From the NCBI GenBank assembly GCA_964452575.1, contig CAYVMN010000091.1, positions 1 through 17,722 on the forward strand: a stretch of 17,722 bases of DNA, written 5' to 3'. Shown here one piece after another: positions 6,902 through 13,569 of this stretch. The position numbers and the translations under genes are program-made. This DNA comes from CAYVMN01 sp964452575. Its GTDB lineage: Bacteria; Desulfobacterota; DSM-4660; Desulfatiglandales; Desulfatiglandaceae. Numbering within the stretch: the first letter of the stretch is position 1; each line of letters opens with the position of its first letter. The notes below the pieces were generated by a model. It was not told the origin of the DNA. It saw only the letters and a program-made list of their open reading frames with translations, and ran no database searches.

Positions 6902-7897
6902 GTGGCAGGGGATATGGACGAGAGAGAAAGGCCCTTGTGGAAGAGGCTCATATCCCAGAGCATCACCACTCCCGGGGCCATGCCGGAATCCTTGATGCCG
7001 GGCGGCTCAGGGCTTCAAGAGGTGGTCGCCAGGTATCCCATGCGGATCAACCCATACTATCTGGGACAAATTAGGATCAAGGGGGGCCCCATTTACAGAC
7101 AGTGCGTTCCGGATGTCCAGGAAATCAGTGATCAGAGCGGGTTAGATGATCCTCTGAACGAAGAGGGCCTTTCCCCGGTCCCCGGACTTACACACAGGTA
7201 TCCGGATCGGGTCCTCTTCCTCGTCTCCTCCCGTTGCGCCGTATATTGCAGGTTCTGTAACAGGAAGAGGAAGGTTGGATGGCCCTCTATGGTGGGCAAG
7301 GAATCGATAAGGGAAGGGCTTTCATATATACGCACTCACCGAGAGATAAGGGATGTTCTCCTTTCAGGGGGCGACCCCCTGCTGCTTGAGGACAAGGAAC
7401 TACATTCCATCTTGACTGGGGTCCGCTCTGTGCCTCATGTGGAGATCATTCGAATAGGCACAAGGGTCCCCTGTACGCTGCCGCAAAGGGTGACCCCGCG
7501 GTTGGTAGCGATCCTGAGGAGGTTCCATCCCCTTTATGTCTTTACCCACTTCAACCACCCCGATGAGATCACATATGAGGCATCTGTTGCCTGCGCAAGG
7601 CTTGCCGATGCCGGCATTCCGCTGGGCTGCCAGACAGTCCTTCTAAGGGGCGTGAACGATGATCCACTGATCATGAAGGGGCTGCTCCACAGGCTGTTAT
7701 CCATCCGAGTGCGGCCCTACTACCTCTTCCAGTGTGACCTTGCAAAGGGGACCTCACACTTCTGGACCCCTCTGAGTGATGGCCTTGACATCATGGCCCG
7801 GTTGCAGGGCCATACCTCAGGGCTTTGCCTGCCCCACTTTGTCATTGATCTCCCGGGCGGCGGGGGGAAGGTTCCCCTAATGAGACAACATCGCTGA
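6902..7897 (+). CDS. KamA-family radical SAM aminomutase, short C-terminus
   Basis: A 331-residue radical SAM/PLP protein of the lysine 2,3-aminomutase (KamA/EpmB) family, which moves an amino group from the alpha to the beta carbon. C112, C116 and C119 (RCAVYCRFCNRKRK) bind [4Fe-4S]; R121 sits where clostridial LAM has the carboxylate-binding Arg; SGGDP is at 155-159; GVND ends at D253; IDLPGGGGK contains D316 and PLP-binding Lys323. Both Asp residues that contact the lysine side-chain amine in LAM appear kept, favouring a lysine-like substrate over glutamate. Only 8 residues follow Lys323, so the C-terminal zinc-Cys tail of classical LAM (~416 aa) is absent. GTG 6902 is chosen for GAAGG at 6891-6895; ATG 6914 is an alternative. 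The 3' end overlaps an opposite-strand gene by 56 nt. Confidence 0.88.
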   Translation: MAGDMDERERPLWKRLISQSITTPGAMPESLMPGGSGLQEVVARYPMRINPYYLGQIRIKGGPIYRQCVPDVQEISDQSGLDDPLNEEGLSPVPGLTHRYPDRVLFLVSSRCAVYCRFCNRKRKVGWPSMVGKESIREGLSYIRTHREIRDVLLSGGDPLLLEDKELHSILTGVRSVPHVEIIRIGTRVPCTLPQRVTPRLVAILRRFHPLYVFTHFNHPDEITYEASVACARLADAGIPLGCQTVLLRGVNDDPLIMKGLLHRLLSIRVRPYYLFQCDLAKGTSHFWTPLSDGLDIMARLQGHTSGLCLPHFVIDLPGGGGKVPLMRQHR

Positions 7898-8060
7898 TGT
7901 TTATCTCCAACATCTTGATACTTGCCAGGATCCGGGCCGTATTTCTTGCCAGGGACGGAAAATCGTCTGACAGCTGATTCAGTTCCTGGGCTGTCTTCTT
8001 GAGGGAACGGATCTTGACGTCGATCTCTTGAAGGTCTGCTTTCTTCGGCATCTCTTTCAT
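7842..8060 (-). CDS. small coiled-coil hypothetical protein
   Basis: A 72-residue charged, helical protein: MPKKADLQEIDVKIRSLKK with heptad-like hydrophobic spacing, then AQELNQLSDDFPSLARNTARI and LASIKMLEINISDVV. The last ~14 residues (SLGEPSPRRPGDQ) are unstructured and encoded within the part that overlaps the 3' end of the kamA-like gene on the other strand, so they may be a read-through tail gained after loss of the original stop. It looks like a real gene rather than a shadow because the residue pattern is coherent and I recall similar small proteins in Desulfobacterota. Function unknown; a protein-protein interaction or regulatory role would be a guess. The start may be the second Met, 9 nt in. 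Confidence 0.68.
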   Translation of the reverse strand: MKEMPKKADLQEIDVKIRSLKKTAQELNQLSDDFPSLARNTARILASIKMLEINISDVVSLGEPSPRRPGDQ

Positions 8061-8156
8061 CGTATCAGTACCCTAGTGCCTTATACTATAAATCCGTGAC
8101 CCCGATCATTTTCTTCGTACCCTCTTGAAAAGGCTGAGCTTAGCCACCCGCTTTTT

Positions 8157-8212
8157 TCCTTGAGCCATGTGCCTTCTGCCTTAAGCCATGTGCCTTCTGC
8201 CTTAAGCCATTT
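8157..8212. repeat. 21-bp tandem repeat made of three heptamers
   Basis: GCCATGT, GCCTTCT and GCCTTAA repeat in that order twice (8164-8184, 8185-8205), followed by GCCATTT (8206-8212) and preceded by TCCTTGA (8157-8163). This is eight consecutive 7-bp words, each beginning with (G/T)CC, with an exact 21-bp higher-order repeat. It lies in the 218-nt gap between the 3' end of the paaK-like gene and the 5' side of the small coiled-coil gene. No terminator or open reading frame was seen in the rest of this gap. Confidence 0.85.
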
Positions 8213-8278
8213 GAATACTTGCATAGCTTTGGCTAGGGAGACACACTTTATCAGTCCGGAAATTAATGATATGGGGTA

Positions 8279-9610
8279 CTAGTGTGTCTTTCTTAAATCT
8301 CTGAATCGTCTTGCCTTGACATCATATCTCGGTAAGGTCCTATACTCATGAAACTCTATATTATAACCCAGGTTGGTCTTCAGCCTCAGCTGATCTCTTA
8401 GTCTGGCCTCTACGGCCTCCTTTTGGGTCTCAGCCCCCGGCAGGAGCTCCACCTTGAGTGAAATCCGGTCAATATCGCCCACCTTGTCCACTACCACCTC
8501 ATATTCGTGGGCCAGTTCTCTAACGTCTCTCACCACCTCCTCAATGGCAGAGGGGGCAAGGAGGACCCCTTTCACCTTGGTAATGTCATCAGCCCTCCCG
8601 ATTACGCCTCCTTTTATCAACCCAAATGTCCTTCTGCAGGGGCATGGTTTCTCCGCCCACTCGATGATATCCTTTGAGTCAAACCTGATGCATGGCTGGG
8701 CATAACGGTCCAGGGCAGTGATAATCATCTTACCTTTTTTCCCCGGCTCGGTGATGATCTTACCGGTCTCCATGTCCTGGATTTCTACCAGGAAGAGTGC
8801 CTCATTTACATGCATCCCCCCTGGCTGGAATTCGCACTCAAAGGACCAGGCCCCAATTTCAGTGGCCCCCGCGTGGTCGAAGACCTTGGCCCCCCATGCA
8901 TCTTCCATCCGTTTCTTGGTGCTGGGGATGCTGGCCCCGGGCTCTCCTGCGCATGTGATCTTGTCTATGGACATCCCCGATGGCTCCAAGCCCATCTTGT
9001 GGGCCGTATCGGCCATCCCCAGGACATAGGTGGGGGTGGCCATCATAGCTGTTGCCCCCAGTTCCTGGATCTTGAGGATACGGGCCTTGGTATCCAAGAC
9101 GCCTCCAGGTACGACCTCACATCCGATCTTCTCGGCTGCATAGTGGCCTGCCCAGAAGGCCACGAATACATTGTACCCAAATGGGATGAAGACGCGGTCT
9201 CGAGGCCTGTATCCTTGGGCCCAGAGGATGAAGGCCCACGATTCGGCCCACCATTCCCAGTCCGCCCAGGTATCGGGCTGGTATACCGGCTGACCGGTGG
9301 TGCCGCTGGTCTGGTGAAACTCTGTCACCTCCTCAATCGGGACACAGAGCGAGTCTCCATAAGGAAAGGGCTCTTTTCGTTGTATGTCCCGCATCATGGC
9401 CTTTTCAATGGTCGGGACATGTCTGATGTCCTCGAAGGAGCGGATGTCATCAGGCCTGATGCCTGCCCTTTCGTAAAGTGACCTGTGAAACCTAGAATTA
9501 CCGTAGGCCCATCGAAATATCCTCTTGAATTTCTCCAACTGGAGTCTCCTGAGGGTCTCTTGTTTCAGGGTCTCAAGCACAGGATTCCAGTATCTCGATT
9601 CTTGGATCAT
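8279..9610 (-). CDS. paaK: phenylacetate-CoA ligase family protein (AMP-forming)
   Basis: A 443-residue ANL-superfamily adenylating enzyme of the PaaK branch, which converts phenylacetate or a related aryl/short acid to its CoA thioester using ATP in the cytoplasm. The P-loop TSGTTGQP is at 101-108, the adenine-binding AGATEIG near 247-253, the hinge region IGRADDITKVKG at 337-348 and the catalytic Lys in LPRYDVKARRF near residue 432. Length is normal (~430-440). The family also contains ligases for other aromatic acids, so the substrate is not fixed. It is divergent from a livHMKGF transporter operon across a 226-nt shared promoter region, suggesting it activates the acid the transporter brings in. 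AAGGA about 9 nt before the ATG is the likely ribosome binding site. Symbol marks the family, not proven substrate. Confidence 0.9.
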   Translation of the reverse strand: MIQESRYWNPVLETLKQETLRRLQLEKFKRIFRWAYGNSRFHRSLYERAGIRPDDIRSFEDIRHVPTIEKAMMRDIQRKEPFPYGDSLCVPIEEVTEFHQTSGTTGQPVYQPDTWADWEWWAESWAFILWAQGYRPRDRVFIPFGYNVFVAFWAGHYAAEKIGCEVVPGGVLDTKARILKIQELGATAMMATPTYVLGMADTAHKMGLEPSGMSIDKITCAGEPGASIPSTKKRMEDAWGAKVFDHAGATEIGAWSFECEFQPGGMHVNEALFLVEIQDMETGKIITEPGKKGKMIITALDRYAQPCIRFDSKDIIEWAEKPCPCRRTFGLIKGGVIGRADDITKVKGVLLAPSAIEEVVRDVRELAHEYEVVVDKVGDIDRISLKVELLPGAETQKEAVEARLRDQLRLKTNLGYNIEFHEYRTLPRYDVKARRFRDLRKTH

Positions 9611-9712
9611 GATAGTCGGTCCTTTTGCTCACCTCATAGGTTTTGATAGAATAAATTAAACTATAATACAATAAAAGCCGTTATTTCTCTACCCTGCCTT
9701 TTCTTTTGAGGA

Positions 9713-9736
9713 TCTTGTCAGCAAGGCGATACAAGA
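9713..9736. promoter_or_regulatory. inverted repeat upstream of the livH promoter
   Basis: TCTTGT (9713-9718) and ACAAGA (9731-9736) form an inverted repeat with a 12-nt gap, i.e. half-sites 18 bp apart centre to centre, ending 8 bp upstream of the livH -35 box. Placement between the divergent paaK and livH genes would suit a regulator controlling both. The half-sites are short, so chance cannot be excluded. Confidence 0.35.
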
Positions 9737-9744
9737 GGTTTTTC

Positions 9745-9773
9745 TTGACAGAAGATATCCCTTATTTGAGAAT
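9745..9773 (+). promoter_or_regulatory. sigma-70 promoter for the livH operon
   Basis: A perfect -35 box TTGACA (9745-9750) is followed after 17 nt by GAGAAT (9768-9773), a 4-of-6 match to TATAAT. Transcription would begin near 9780, giving a leader of about 57 nt before livH. This is the best promoter seen in the window. Confidence 0.6.
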
Positions 9774-9786
9774 TAGTGAGAATTAG
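9768..9786 (+). repeat. tandem 9-bp direct repeat at the livH -10/+1
   Basis: GAGAATTAG occurs at 9768-9776 and again at 9778-9786, separated by one base (10-bp period, one helical turn). The first copy contains the -10 box and the second spans the expected transcription start, so the pair is well placed to be a repressor-binding site on one DNA face. Confidence 0.45.
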
Positions 9787-9836
9787 GGCGCTTTCTTGCA
9801 GTATTAGAGAGCCGAAGGAACAAGGAGCCAGACTGA

Positions 9837-10718
9837 GTGGACATCTTCCTGCAGTTGATCGTAAGTGGTATCGCAGTAGGGGGGGTCTATGCCCTGGTGG
9901 CCCTTGGTTTTGTCTTGATTTACAAGGCCACGAGCGTCATTAACTTTGCAACCGGTGAACTGATGATGCTTGGTGCCTACGTATGCCTAACCTTGCTCAC
10001 CCACCTGAATATCCCCTTTGCCCTTGTATTTGCCTTCACCCTTATTTTTGCCTTTCTTAGCGGGGTAATTATTGAGCGCGTGATCCTCAGGCCCCTTATC
10101 GGGGAACCTATCATCTCTATTATCATGGTGACGATTGGGTTATCGAGCATCCTGAAGGGCCTTGCTCACATCATCTGGACGGCCAGCTTTCGATCCTTCC
10201 CTGAAATTCTCCCCGCAGAACCCTGGGATCTTGGCTTTGCCATTGTCCCCTCAGCATTAAAGTGGGGATTTATTTTTGGCATTGTCGGGGTCATTATCTT
10301 TAGCCTCCTTTTTAAGTACTCAAGGATAGGCATTGCTATGAGGGCCAATGCCTCAGACCAACAGGTCGCCCAATCCATGGGCATCAGTGCAAAGATGATC
10401 TTCGCCCTGTCGTGGAGCTTTGCCGCCTGCGCAGCCGCCATCGGTGGGATTGTCATCGGCAATATCAGTGGAATCCACCCCCAGTTAGGTTCCGTCGGCC
10501 TCAAGGTCTTGCCTGTGGTCATCCTCGGAGGCCTGGACAGTATCGCAGGCGCAATTCTGGGAGGTTTCATCATTGGCATCCTCGAGAACCTTGCAGGCGG
10601 CTACATCAATCCCATTTTGCCTGGCTTTAAGGATGTCGCCCCTTTTATTGTTCTGGTATTCATCCTGATGATCAAGCCTTACGGGCTTCTGGGAAAAAAG
10701 ATCGTTGAGAGGGTCTGA
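9837..10718 (+). CDS. livH: branched-chain-type ABC transporter permease LivH
   Basis: A 293-residue inner-membrane permease of the HAAT (hydrophobic amino acid uptake) ABC family, with about 8 hydrophobic helices. The N-terminus (GIAVGGVYALVALGFVLIYK, then SVINFATGELMMLGAY) is diagnostic of LivH, and the late segment GLDSIAGAILGGFIIGILE is the cytoplasmic coupling region facing the ATPases. It pairs with LivM to form the channel. The start is GTG 9837 with AAGGAG at 9822-9827 (9-nt spacer), so the first residue is Met from GTG. It is the first gene of the operon, behind a TTGACA promoter. Substrate may be a branched-chain amino acid, but the adjoining CoA ligases point to a carboxylic or aromatic acid. 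Nothing is abnormal in the protein. Confidence 0.96.
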   Translation: MDIFLQLIVSGIAVGGVYALVALGFVLIYKATSVINFATGELMMLGAYVCLTLLTHLNIPFALVFAFTLIFAFLSGVIIERVILRPLIGEPIISIIMVTIGLSSILKGLAHIIWTASFRSFPEILPAEPWDLGFAIVPSALKWGFIFGIVGVIIFSLLFKYSRIGIAMRANASDQQVAQSMGISAKMIFALSWSFAACAAAIGGIVIGNISGIHPQLGSVGLKVLPVVILGGLDSIAGAILGGFIIGILENLAGGYINPILPGFKDVAPFIVLVFILMIKPYGLLGKKIVERV

Positions 10719-10727
10719 ATCAAGTCC

Positions 10728-10862
10728 GAATGCGGAATGCGGAGTGCAGAATGCGGCCTCCGGCCTGGAAGCCCTACGGGCTGGAAGCGGCCCCGGAGGG
10801 ATTGCGGATTTCCGAATGACATCAAGGGGAAACCAATGGCCAATGACTAATGACCAAGGACA
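10728..10862. repeat. 7-bp periodic arrays between livH and livM
   Basis: Nearly the whole 163-nt gap is heptad-periodic. Three GAATGCG copies and one GAGTGCA occupy 10728-10755. After a hairpin, nine words in exact 7-bp phase run from 10800: GATTGCG, GATTTCC, GAATGAC, ATCAAGG, GGAAACC, AATGGCC, AATGACT, AATGACC, AAGGACA. The last four resemble one another closely. No open reading frame or promoter is evident here. Confidence 0.7.
10757..10799. other. nested stem-loop between livH and livM
   Basis: CCTCCGG (10757-10763) pairs with CCGGAGG (10793-10799), and inside it AGCCC-TAC-GGGCT (10770-10782) forms a second hairpin. There is no T-tract. Such GC-rich intercistronic structures commonly slow exonucleases or tune expression of the next gene. 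It is bracketed by 7-bp arrays on both sides. Confidence 0.5.
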
Positions 10863-10881
10863 ATAGAGCGGGATCTGGACT

Positions 10882-11922
10882 ATGCGCTGTGGTGACTTCA
10901 AAGATACCTACGTGAAGGATGATGCCATCTTCCAATCGGTCTTCGTGAAGGTCTGGCTTGCCCTGTTCCTGGCCTTTCTTATAGTCCTACCCTTCTTTGC
11001 CAACGAGTATGTTCTCTATATGGCAAACCTGATCGGTATTGCCATTATCGGCGCCCACGGCCTCAATCTGCTTACAGGTTTTACGGGTCAGATCTCTCTG
11101 GGCCATGCGGCCTTTATCGGCGTGGGGGCTTATACCTCCGCTATCCTTATCACAAGAGTGGGGATATCCTTCTGGCTGACAATACCTATAGCGGGGTTGA
11201 TGTCAGCCGTTGTGGGTGTAATCATCGGGCTTCCTTCCCTCAGGATAAAGGGGCTCTATCTGGCCATCGCCACCATTGCCGCCCAGTTCATCTTGGACTA
11301 TATATTTATCACCTGGGATGCCGTGACCCATGGAATCAGGGGCATAAATGTGCCTGATCCCGAGCTCTTTGGGTTTCAGTTTGACACGGAGAGGAAGTTC
11401 TATTTTATCACCTTGTTTTTCGTTATCATTGGCACACTCTATGCCCGAAATTTGATCCGGACGCGTGTGGGCCGGGCCTTTATAGCCATAAGGGACAGGG
11501 ATCTCGCCGCCGAGCTGATGGGGATCAACCTTTTCCGGTATAAGCTGATGTCTTTTGCCATCAGTTCATTTTATGCAGGCGTAGCAGGAAGTCTTTGGGT
11601 CAGCTTCATGAACATCGTGACGCCTGAGCACTTTCCCCTGTCCCTTTCCATCGAATACCTGGCCATGATTATTGTCGGAGGCCTGGGCAGTGTCCTTGGA
11701 TCGATCTTTGGCGCCATTTTTATGATCCTTGTGCCCGAGTTATTGAAATTCGGCACCGATTTTATCAAGGAGATCCCGGCCTTTGAGCATATTTTCGCAC
11801 CCCTGAGAGAGGTCGTCTTTGGGGCATTGATCGTATTTTTTCTGATCTTCGAGCCCAGGGGACTGGCAGAGATATGGAGAAGGATAAAGAACTTCTTTCT
11901 CCTTTGGCCCTTTTCGTACTGA
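10882..11922 (+). CDS. livM: branched-chain-type ABC transporter permease LivM
   Basis: A 346-residue inner-membrane permease, partner of LivH in the HAAT importer. The N-terminus MRCGDFKDTY is the form I recall for the LivM subgroup linked with acyl-CoA ligases, which supports ATG 10882 despite a weak ribosome binding site. Landmarks are GLNLLTGFTGQISLGHAAF (about 55-73) with GVGAYTSAIL next, and GGLGSVLGSIFGAIF (about 269-283), the coupling segment to the ATPases. About 9-10 hydrophobic helices are visible. It follows livH after 163 nt of repetitive, hairpin-containing DNA, so its translation is not coupled to livH. The C-terminal tail is aromatic and short (NFFLLWPFSY). Nothing suggests damage. 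Confidence 0.95.
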   Translation: MRCGDFKDTYVKDDAIFQSVFVKVWLALFLAFLIVLPFFANEYVLYMANLIGIAIIGAHGLNLLTGFTGQISLGHAAFIGVGAYTSAILITRVGISFWLTIPIAGLMSAVVGVIIGLPSLRIKGLYLAIATIAAQFILDYIFITWDAVTHGIRGINVPDPELFGFQFDTERKFYFITLFFVIIGTLYARNLIRTRVGRAFIAIRDRDLAAELMGINLFRYKLMSFAISSFYAGVAGSLWVSFMNIVTPEHFPLSLSIEYLAMIIVGGLGSVLGSIFGAIFMILVPELLKFGTDFIKEIPAFEHIFAPLREVVFGALIVFFLIFEPRGLAEIWRRIKNFFLLWPFSY

Positions 11923-11935
11923 GATCGTAATAACA

Positions 11936-12089
11936 GTTCACCACTGAGATCACTGAGAACACAGAGGGAATAAGTTGTGAAAGAAATAGACGAGATAACA
12001 GAGGTCCTTCCTGTGGTTTATAGAACGGTATACTCCGGTTAATCAATGATTAAAACAAAAGAGTTTGCTCTGTGCCCTCTGTGGTGAAC
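11936..12089. repeat. 154-bp element with inverted 9-bp word arrays at its ends
   Basis: The left end reads GTTCAC followed by CACTGAGAT, CACTGAGAA and CACAGAGGG (11936-11968), three 9-bp words. The right end, read on the minus strand from 12089, is GTTCAC followed by CACAGAGGG and CACAGAGCA. The two ends are therefore inverted copies of one pattern, enclosing about 100 bp of AT-richer sequence with no open reading frame. The layout recalls a small non-autonomous element or two facing copies of a dispersed repeat. It fills the first half of the 334-nt livM-livK gap. Confidence 0.6.
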
Positions 12090-12130
12090 GATTGCAGATC
12101 GTATCAAGAAGAGAGGAGGTGATAAGAGAT

Positions 12131-12163
12131 CCTGGAATACTCATGACCGGTTGAGATTCCAGG
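12131..12163 (+). other. strong stem-loop in the livK leader
   Basis: CCTGGAAT (12131-12138), one bulged A, then CTCA pair with TGAG and ATTCCAGG (12152-12163), closing an 8-nt loop TGACCGGT: 12 base pairs with a single bulge. No T-tract follows, so it is not a simple terminator. It sits about 95 nt before the livK start and is followed by a second hairpin. Confidence 0.65.
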
Positions 12164-12168
12164 GAGTA

Positions 12169-12202
12169 CAGGGGCAAGGGATCGGGAACCATCTCGCCCC
12201 TG
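12169..12202 (+). other. second stem-loop in the livK leader
   Basis: CAGGGGC (12169-12175) and GCCCCTG (12196-12202) form a 7-bp GC-rich stem around a 20-nt loop, 5 nt after the preceding 12-bp hairpin. Tandem hairpins ahead of a binding-protein gene often protect its mRNA or set its translation level. A regulatory RNA is possible but no known riboswitch pattern was recognised. Confidence 0.45.
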
Positions 12203-12256
12203 GGGGGAAGACTTTGGTTGGGTTTCAATCTAACTAGAAGAGAAGGAGGTGCAGTG

Positions 12257-13432
12257 ATGAAGGGAAACGGATGGATTCGTCTGGTCTTGGCCGTGGGGGT
12301 TATGGTGGCCTTTTTTGTCGTACCTGTGATTGCCCAGGCCCAGGATGTCATCAAGATTGGGGCGGCTCAGCCTATCACAGGGCCGTTCGCCTTTGCCGGG
12401 ACAAAGCTCCACGAAGGGCTTTGGGACTACATCAAATACACAAACGAGAAGGGGGGGGTTGAAGGAAAGAAACTGGAGTATATTTTTGAGGATACGGAAT
12501 ACAAGGTGGATAAGGCCGTGGCCATCTTCAAACGGATCATGGCCAAGGATAATCCTCTGATCTTTTATGGTGACAGCACAGGGACCGGAAAGGCCCTTGC
12601 ACCAATGATCAAAGAAAAATATGAAGTCTTCTATGGATCCACCTCCTTTGCCAGCGAACTCGCCAATAGGGCCAACAATCCCTATGTCTTCGTCTCTGGC
12701 CCCACTTACAGCGATATGGTGGGTATCCTCCTCAAGTATATCTCTCAAAAGAAACCCGGAGCAAAGGTGGCCTTCTTTTATAGCAATACGGAGTTCGGAA
12801 AAGACCCCATCCCCTTTGGCAAGGAGATGGCAAAGAAGCTCGGCCTCGATCTGGTCGCGGAGCTTGTGGATAAACCAGGTGCCGTGGATGTGACCCCTCA
12901 TGTGATCGAACTCAAGAGGAAAAAGCCTGATTACCTGATCATCCATGGATTTGTGCTCTCACCGGTTCCTGCCCTGCTTAAGGGATGTAAGGATATGGGT
13001 GTCAAGGTCATCCCAATGGCCACCTTCTGGGGCATGGGGAAGATGGTGCTTGACAAACTGGGCCCCATGGCAAAAGGCTTCACAGGCGTGATGCAGTATA
13101 CCTATTACTGGTATGACGTCCCGGCCATTCAAGAGATGAAGGCCTTCACCCAGAAACACAACCCCGACATAAAGTACCGGGAGACCTATTATACCCAGGG
13201 CTGGTTTACAGGGATGATCTTCGTGGAATGTCTGAAAAGGGCCATTAAGGCGGGAAAACTGAACAGGGACGGTCTAAGCGAGGCCCTTAATTCCATCAAG
13301 AACTGGAATACAGGTGACCTCATAGCCCCCGTGACCTTCAAGAACAATAAGATCCCTGTGGCCAAGGTCTGGCAGGCCAATGTCCAGAAGAAAATCTATG
13401 AGCCTATATCCGACTGGATCTATCTGGATTGA
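12257..13432 (+). CDS. livK: periplasmic substrate-binding protein LivK-like
   Basis: A 391-residue exported solute-binding protein of the HAAT importer (peripla_BP_6 / leucine-binding type I fold). The signal peptide covers residues 1-28 (basic KGNGWIR, hydrophobic LVLAVGVMVAFFVV, cleavage after AQA). The mature start VIKIGAAQPITGPFAFAGTK is typical, with lobe features FEDTEY, FYGDSTGTGKA and ISQKKPGAKVAFFY. ATG 12257 is chosen over an upstream in-frame ATG at 12218 because AAGGAGGT at 12243-12250 gives a 6-nt spacer and the signal peptide then begins properly. It has the strongest ribosome binding site in the operon and a structured leader, fitting high expression. Ligand unknown; context suggests a hydrophobic or aromatic carboxylate, or an amino acid. 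A 19-pair hairpin follows its stop. Confidence 0.94.
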   Translation: MKGNGWIRLVLAVGVMVAFFVVPVIAQAQDVIKIGAAQPITGPFAFAGTKLHEGLWDYIKYTNEKGGVEGKKLEYIFEDTEYKVDKAVAIFKRIMAKDNPLIFYGDSTGTGKALAPMIKEKYEVFYGSTSFASELANRANNPYVFVSGPTYSDMVGILLKYISQKKPGAKVAFFYSNTEFGKDPIPFGKEMAKKLGLDLVAELVDKPGAVDVTPHVIELKRKKPDYLIIHGFVLSPVPALLKGCKDMGVKVIPMATFWGMGKMVLDKLGPMAKGFTGVMQYTYYWYDVPAIQEMKAFTQKHNPDIKYRETYYTQGWFTGMIFVECLKRAIKAGKLNRDGLSEALNSIKNWNTGDLIAPVTFKNNKIPVAKVWQANVQKKIYEPISDWIYLD

Positions 13433-13459
13433 TCCGGCCGGTTTGGTAAGATAATGCCC

Positions 13460-13498
13460 CATTGCTCGTCCGTAGCGGCCCGCTACGGACGGGCAATG
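13460..13498. other. long stem-loop after livK
   Basis: The sequence is self-complementary around position 13479: CATTGC-T-CGTCCGTAGCGG pairs with its partner arm through 19 positions, one of them a T-G wobble; sterically this gives about 17 pairs with a 5-nt loop. It starts 27 nt after the livK stop and 71 nt before the ligase start. With no T-tract it is better read as an intercistronic mRNA stabiliser or partial attenuator than as a full terminator, letting livK be made in excess of downstream genes. Confidence 0.72.
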
Positions 13499-13569
13499 AG
13501 GAGCAATAGCCCAATCCTCCATTGATGGTGAAGGGAAGGCGAAGGCAAGGAAAAGAAGGTAGAGACCCA

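Noticed and set aside
8157..8212. CRISPR array
   Set aside because: The 21-bp units are directly contiguous with no spacers, so this is a tandem repeat and not a CRISPR.
8810..9481. 223-codon frame antisense to the paaK-like gene
   Set aside because: Its residue content (Pro/Gly/His-rich, no motifs) is that of a reverse shadow of a GC-rich gene, while the opposite strand has an intact PaaK-type enzyme.
12143..12154. Mini-ORF ATG ACC GGT TGA in the hairpin loop of the livK leader
   Set aside because: Three codons with no ribosome binding site at a usable distance; no support for a leader peptide.
12230..12946. 238-codon frame antisense to livK
   Set aside because: Shadow of livK; no start signal and no family pattern.
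13460..13498. Classical rho-independent terminator after livK
   Set aside because: The stem is strong but is followed by AGGAGCAATAG and not by a T-run, and the operon clearly continues.
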